Below, in pieces: positions 8,605 through 10,395 of a DNA stretch of 10,395 nt. The DNA lies in assembly GCA_003024985.2 (NCBI GenBank), contig PXIH01S0017600.1; one strand, 5' to 3'. How positions within the stretch are numbered: the stretch's first letter is position 1; every line of letters begins with the position of its first letter. The notes beneath the pieces are model-generated. The model ran no database searches. It saw only the letters and a program-made list of their open reading frames with translations, and was not told the DNA's origin. Origin of the DNA: Euperipatoides rowelli (lineage: Eukaryota; Onychophora; Udeonychophora; Euonychophora; Peripatopsidae). Position numbers and translations under genes: made by a program.

Positions 8605-9143
8605 GGACTAATGATTGAGCCCTGAATAACTCCTGAAGTTACTGATGAGGAGGAGGAGATAATGTTTCTAACCTGAATAACCTGTGTTCGTTGAGAGAGG
8701 TATGAAGAGATAAATGAGAGAATAGTGTTATCAAGACCGTAAAGAGATAATTTATATATTAAAAGATTATGATTAACTGAATCAAAAGCCTTGCCTAGAT
8801 CAGTGTAGATGGATTCTATTTGTTTATTAAGGTTGAGGGCATTAGAGATTATTGAGTTGTATGTAGTTAGGTTTGTGAGGGTTGAGCGGCCAGCTAAGAA
8901 GCCATGTTGGCTATCAGTAATGTAGTTTTTTGTGTTAAAGAAAATGTGGTTGTGTAAAAGTTTTTCAATTAGTTTAGAAAGAGCTGAGAGTTTAGAAATA
9001 GGTCTGTAGTTAGAAATATTAGTTTTATCTTCTGATTTAAATTTAGGAGTAATTATAGATTTTTTAAGAGTTGATGGGAAAATGCCATTTTTGAAACAAT
9101 TATTGATTTGTTCAGTGAGAGGTATTATGAGTAAATCAGCCAT
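8511..9143 (-). pseudogene. Reverse transcriptase domain fragment (fingers and palm) of the retrotransposon
   Basis: This 210-codon open frame is the best-preserved part of the element. Visible RT blocks in order are TPKF..SNYRPIS (residues 32-50, fingers), the QHGFLAGRST motif (79-88), YTDLGKAFDSVNH (113-125) with the first catalytic aspartate at D115 in palm motif A, and SGVIQGS..SPLL (170-182), the motif B region. Most relatives have GVPQGS in motif B, so proline has changed to isoleucine. After PLL the frame shifts near 8598-8606, so the last 28 residues are out of frame and do not resemble RT. The first Met is not the original start: a TAG lies directly before it, and the upstream RT linker continues in another frame. 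In life the enzyme would copy element RNA at a nicked chromosomal target. This copy cannot do so. Confidence 0.9.
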
Positions 9144-9192
9144 CTAACAAAGCTAGCAGAGAGTATAGAGTCAGGGGAGGGAGCGTGAGAGG

Positions 9193-9256
9193 ATTGGGAT
9201 ATTCATATGCAAAGAGTTATGCACAGAATTGTGACATTCATGTACACAAAGTTGGT
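9193..9256. repeat. Outlying satellite monomers abutting the retrotransposon 5' end
   Basis: Directly right of the element are a 23-bp monomer at 9193-9215 (ATTGGGATATTCATATGC then AAAGA), a 12-base partial at 9216-9227, another 23-bp monomer at 9228-9250 (starting ATTGTGACATTC, ending TACACAAA) and a few bases of a next one (GTTGG). Length and motif order match the monomers of the main array. There is no A-B-C ordering. Confidence 0.75.
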
Positions 9257-10213
9257 CAAGGACAATATTTCATAACAATTAATTACATTTGAGTAGACTA
9301 GATATTTTTGAAAAAGTTTCCATTGTTTACTCTCAGTGATTTTATAATAATTATAAAGAAAACATGAATTGAATCCTATGCTGCATTTATAATGTTAAAA
9401 AGAAAATGGAATATGATTTGACTTTGCATCAAATAATTCATTAACCTTAGAGAGAATTGTTTATAAAAAGAAAAATGAAAAACAATTCCAATGTAATTAC
9501 GCAAATATTTTACATTAAATCAATACTTTATTGGATTGAGATTTTTTTAAAATTGCATTCTGCATGAATTGAGACCATTTCAGTTGAAGATACTTAGAGA
9601 AAATTGGCAGATGGACTCAATCACGTGACAAAATAAAAAATTGAAATTAATTTATCAACAAATAAATATTAAAATAAATTACATGCGAAAAATTGAAAAA
9701 ATGCAAAAGAATATTACAAAATTGGTTAAAAAATGATTTTACTTTTCAAAATTATAATTTTTATTAATAAAATGTTATAGTTTAAAATTATATATATATT
9801 TTTTTTTTACCAATAATCTATTATGTGAAGTTTTCTATTAGCCATTACTGGATATATTATTTGGTTAATGCAAGTTATATGTAAAGTACTGCAATATTCA
9901 GTTGTTTCATATATAATAACTATAATATTTTAGTATGAAACAAACTCATTCTCAAATGAATCTCAATTATAGCATATATTATATGTTCCATATATTTTCA
10001 AACAAAGATTTGATGATTAAATGACTTTATAATATGTGTAGAATTCTATTTATTTTAAGTGGGTGGAAATTGTTAATTATGGTAAAGGAATCATTTAATA
10101 CACAAAACAGTGTTATCCTTGATAATTGGGTAAGGGTTAGGGAAAGACAAAATGACAACATTTCATCCAAGCTGTTCAAAGCAGATTTTGAAAAGTCTTC
10201 AAAACCTTAAACT
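9257..10213. other. A+T-rich intergenic DNA, nothing recognised
   Basis: No open frame, RNA gene or mobile element was found. Long A/T tracts and short AT dinucleotide stretches (for example 9789-9808) dominate. A TTAGGG-like string at 10127-10142 occurs once only and is not a telomeric array. Confidence 0.5.
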
Positions 10214-10395
10214 GAGTAAGTACAGGATTGACTGTAACTAACAGGTGGTACAGGATTCTGTAACTAACTGACATGGTACATAATTGACTGCAACTAAATG
10301 AGGTGACACATGATTAACTGTGAATAACTAAGGTGGTACAGGATTAACTATGACTACATACGATGGTAATGATTGACTGTGATTAACTGAGGTGA
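10214..10395. repeat. Tandem repeat of about 30 bp, continuing past the window edge
   Basis: Six diverged copies and the start of a seventh are visible: 10214-10243, 10244-10271, 10272-10301, 10302-10331, 10332-10361, 10362-10390 and 10391-10395. Each begins like GGTGGTACAGGATT, continues with (A/G)ACTGTAACTAA and ends CTGA. Copy lengths are 28-30 bp, with several substitutions per copy, so this is an older minisatellite. It is unrelated in sequence to the 23-bp monomers. The full length cannot be judged because the array runs off the right end. Confidence 0.88.

Larger units (their letters stand above)
7326..9192 (-). mobile_element. Degenerate 5'-truncated non-LTR retrotransposon, Jockey/CR1-like
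   Basis: Read on the minus strand, the element runs from the end of an endonuclease-RT linker (a decayed APSPDS, resembling the GPDGIP seen before the RT in this class) through the reverse transcriptase fingers and palm, a decayed thumb, the C-terminal domain, a stop at 7722-7724, an untranslated region of about 400 bases and an A-rich tail of AATAA-type repeats. The 5' part, including ORF1 and the AP-type endonuclease, is absent, as is usual when target-primed reverse transcription ends early. At least four frame changes and an in-frame TGA (8456-8458) make it inactive. No RNase H domain follows the RT, which favours Jockey or CR1-type elements over I or R2-type ones. No target-site duplication was recognised. 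The right boundary is set where satellite-like monomers begin at 9193. Confidence 0.87.

Noticed and set aside
7326-9192. Target-site duplication around the retrotransposon
   Set aside because: Compared ATATCATT near 7324 with ATATTCAT near 9199. The match is imperfect and explained by A+T richness and the satellite monomer, so none was claimed.
10127-10142. TTAGGG-like telomere motif (GGGTAAGGGTTAGGG)
   Set aside because: Only two imperfect units with no array around them; chance or a decayed interstitial remnant cannot be told apart.
1-10395. Host protein-coding gene, tRNA or rRNA
   Set aside because: No other long open frame, no exon-like string with plausible splice borders, and no tRNA B-box or rRNA-like sequence was recognised on either strand.

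Overview
This is an A+T-rich window from a eukaryotic nuclear genome with no convincing host gene. Long A and T runs, nested tandem repeats and a decayed non-LTR retrotransposon without an RNase H domain suggest an invertebrate. The reverse transcriptase style fits an arthropod, possibly a hemipteran insect, but the sequence alone cannot name the species. Nothing bacterial, phage-like or CRISPR-like is present.

Layout. Bases 1-3229 are A+T-rich intergenic DNA with a short CpG-rich patch (240-365), a few small palindromes, a 20-base T run and one strong imperfect hairpin (2776-2850). Bases 3230-3350 hold five decayed monomers of about 23 bp. After about 1 kb of plain DNA comes the main feature, a satellite at 4398-6857. 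Its 69-bp unit is built from three related but distinct 23-bp monomers, called A, B and C here (a trimeric higher-order repeat). It also contains a 25-bp A/C hybrid sub-array, larger nested duplications and three single-N assembly joins. Bases 6858-7325 are unremarkable. A dead, 5'-truncated Jockey/CR1-like non-LTR retrotransposon lies on the minus strand at about 7326-9192, with an A-rich 3' tail at its left end. Its 5' end abuts a few more 23-bp-type monomers (9193-9256). Plain A+T-rich DNA follows to 10213, and a second, unrelated tandem repeat of about 30 bp runs off the right edge (10214-10395).

How it fits together. The window looks like gene-poor, repeat-driven DNA. An old 23-bp repeat survives as scattered relics on both sides of a younger array in which a three-monomer block was amplified and homogenised. 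A retrotransposon copy lies against one relic. The two open reading frames in the satellite exist because 69 bp is 23 codons, so the frame carries from unit to unit; they are probably not genes. No new functional system could be supported. The items most worth checking are the repeat architecture, the assembly joins within it and the hairpin at 2776-2850.
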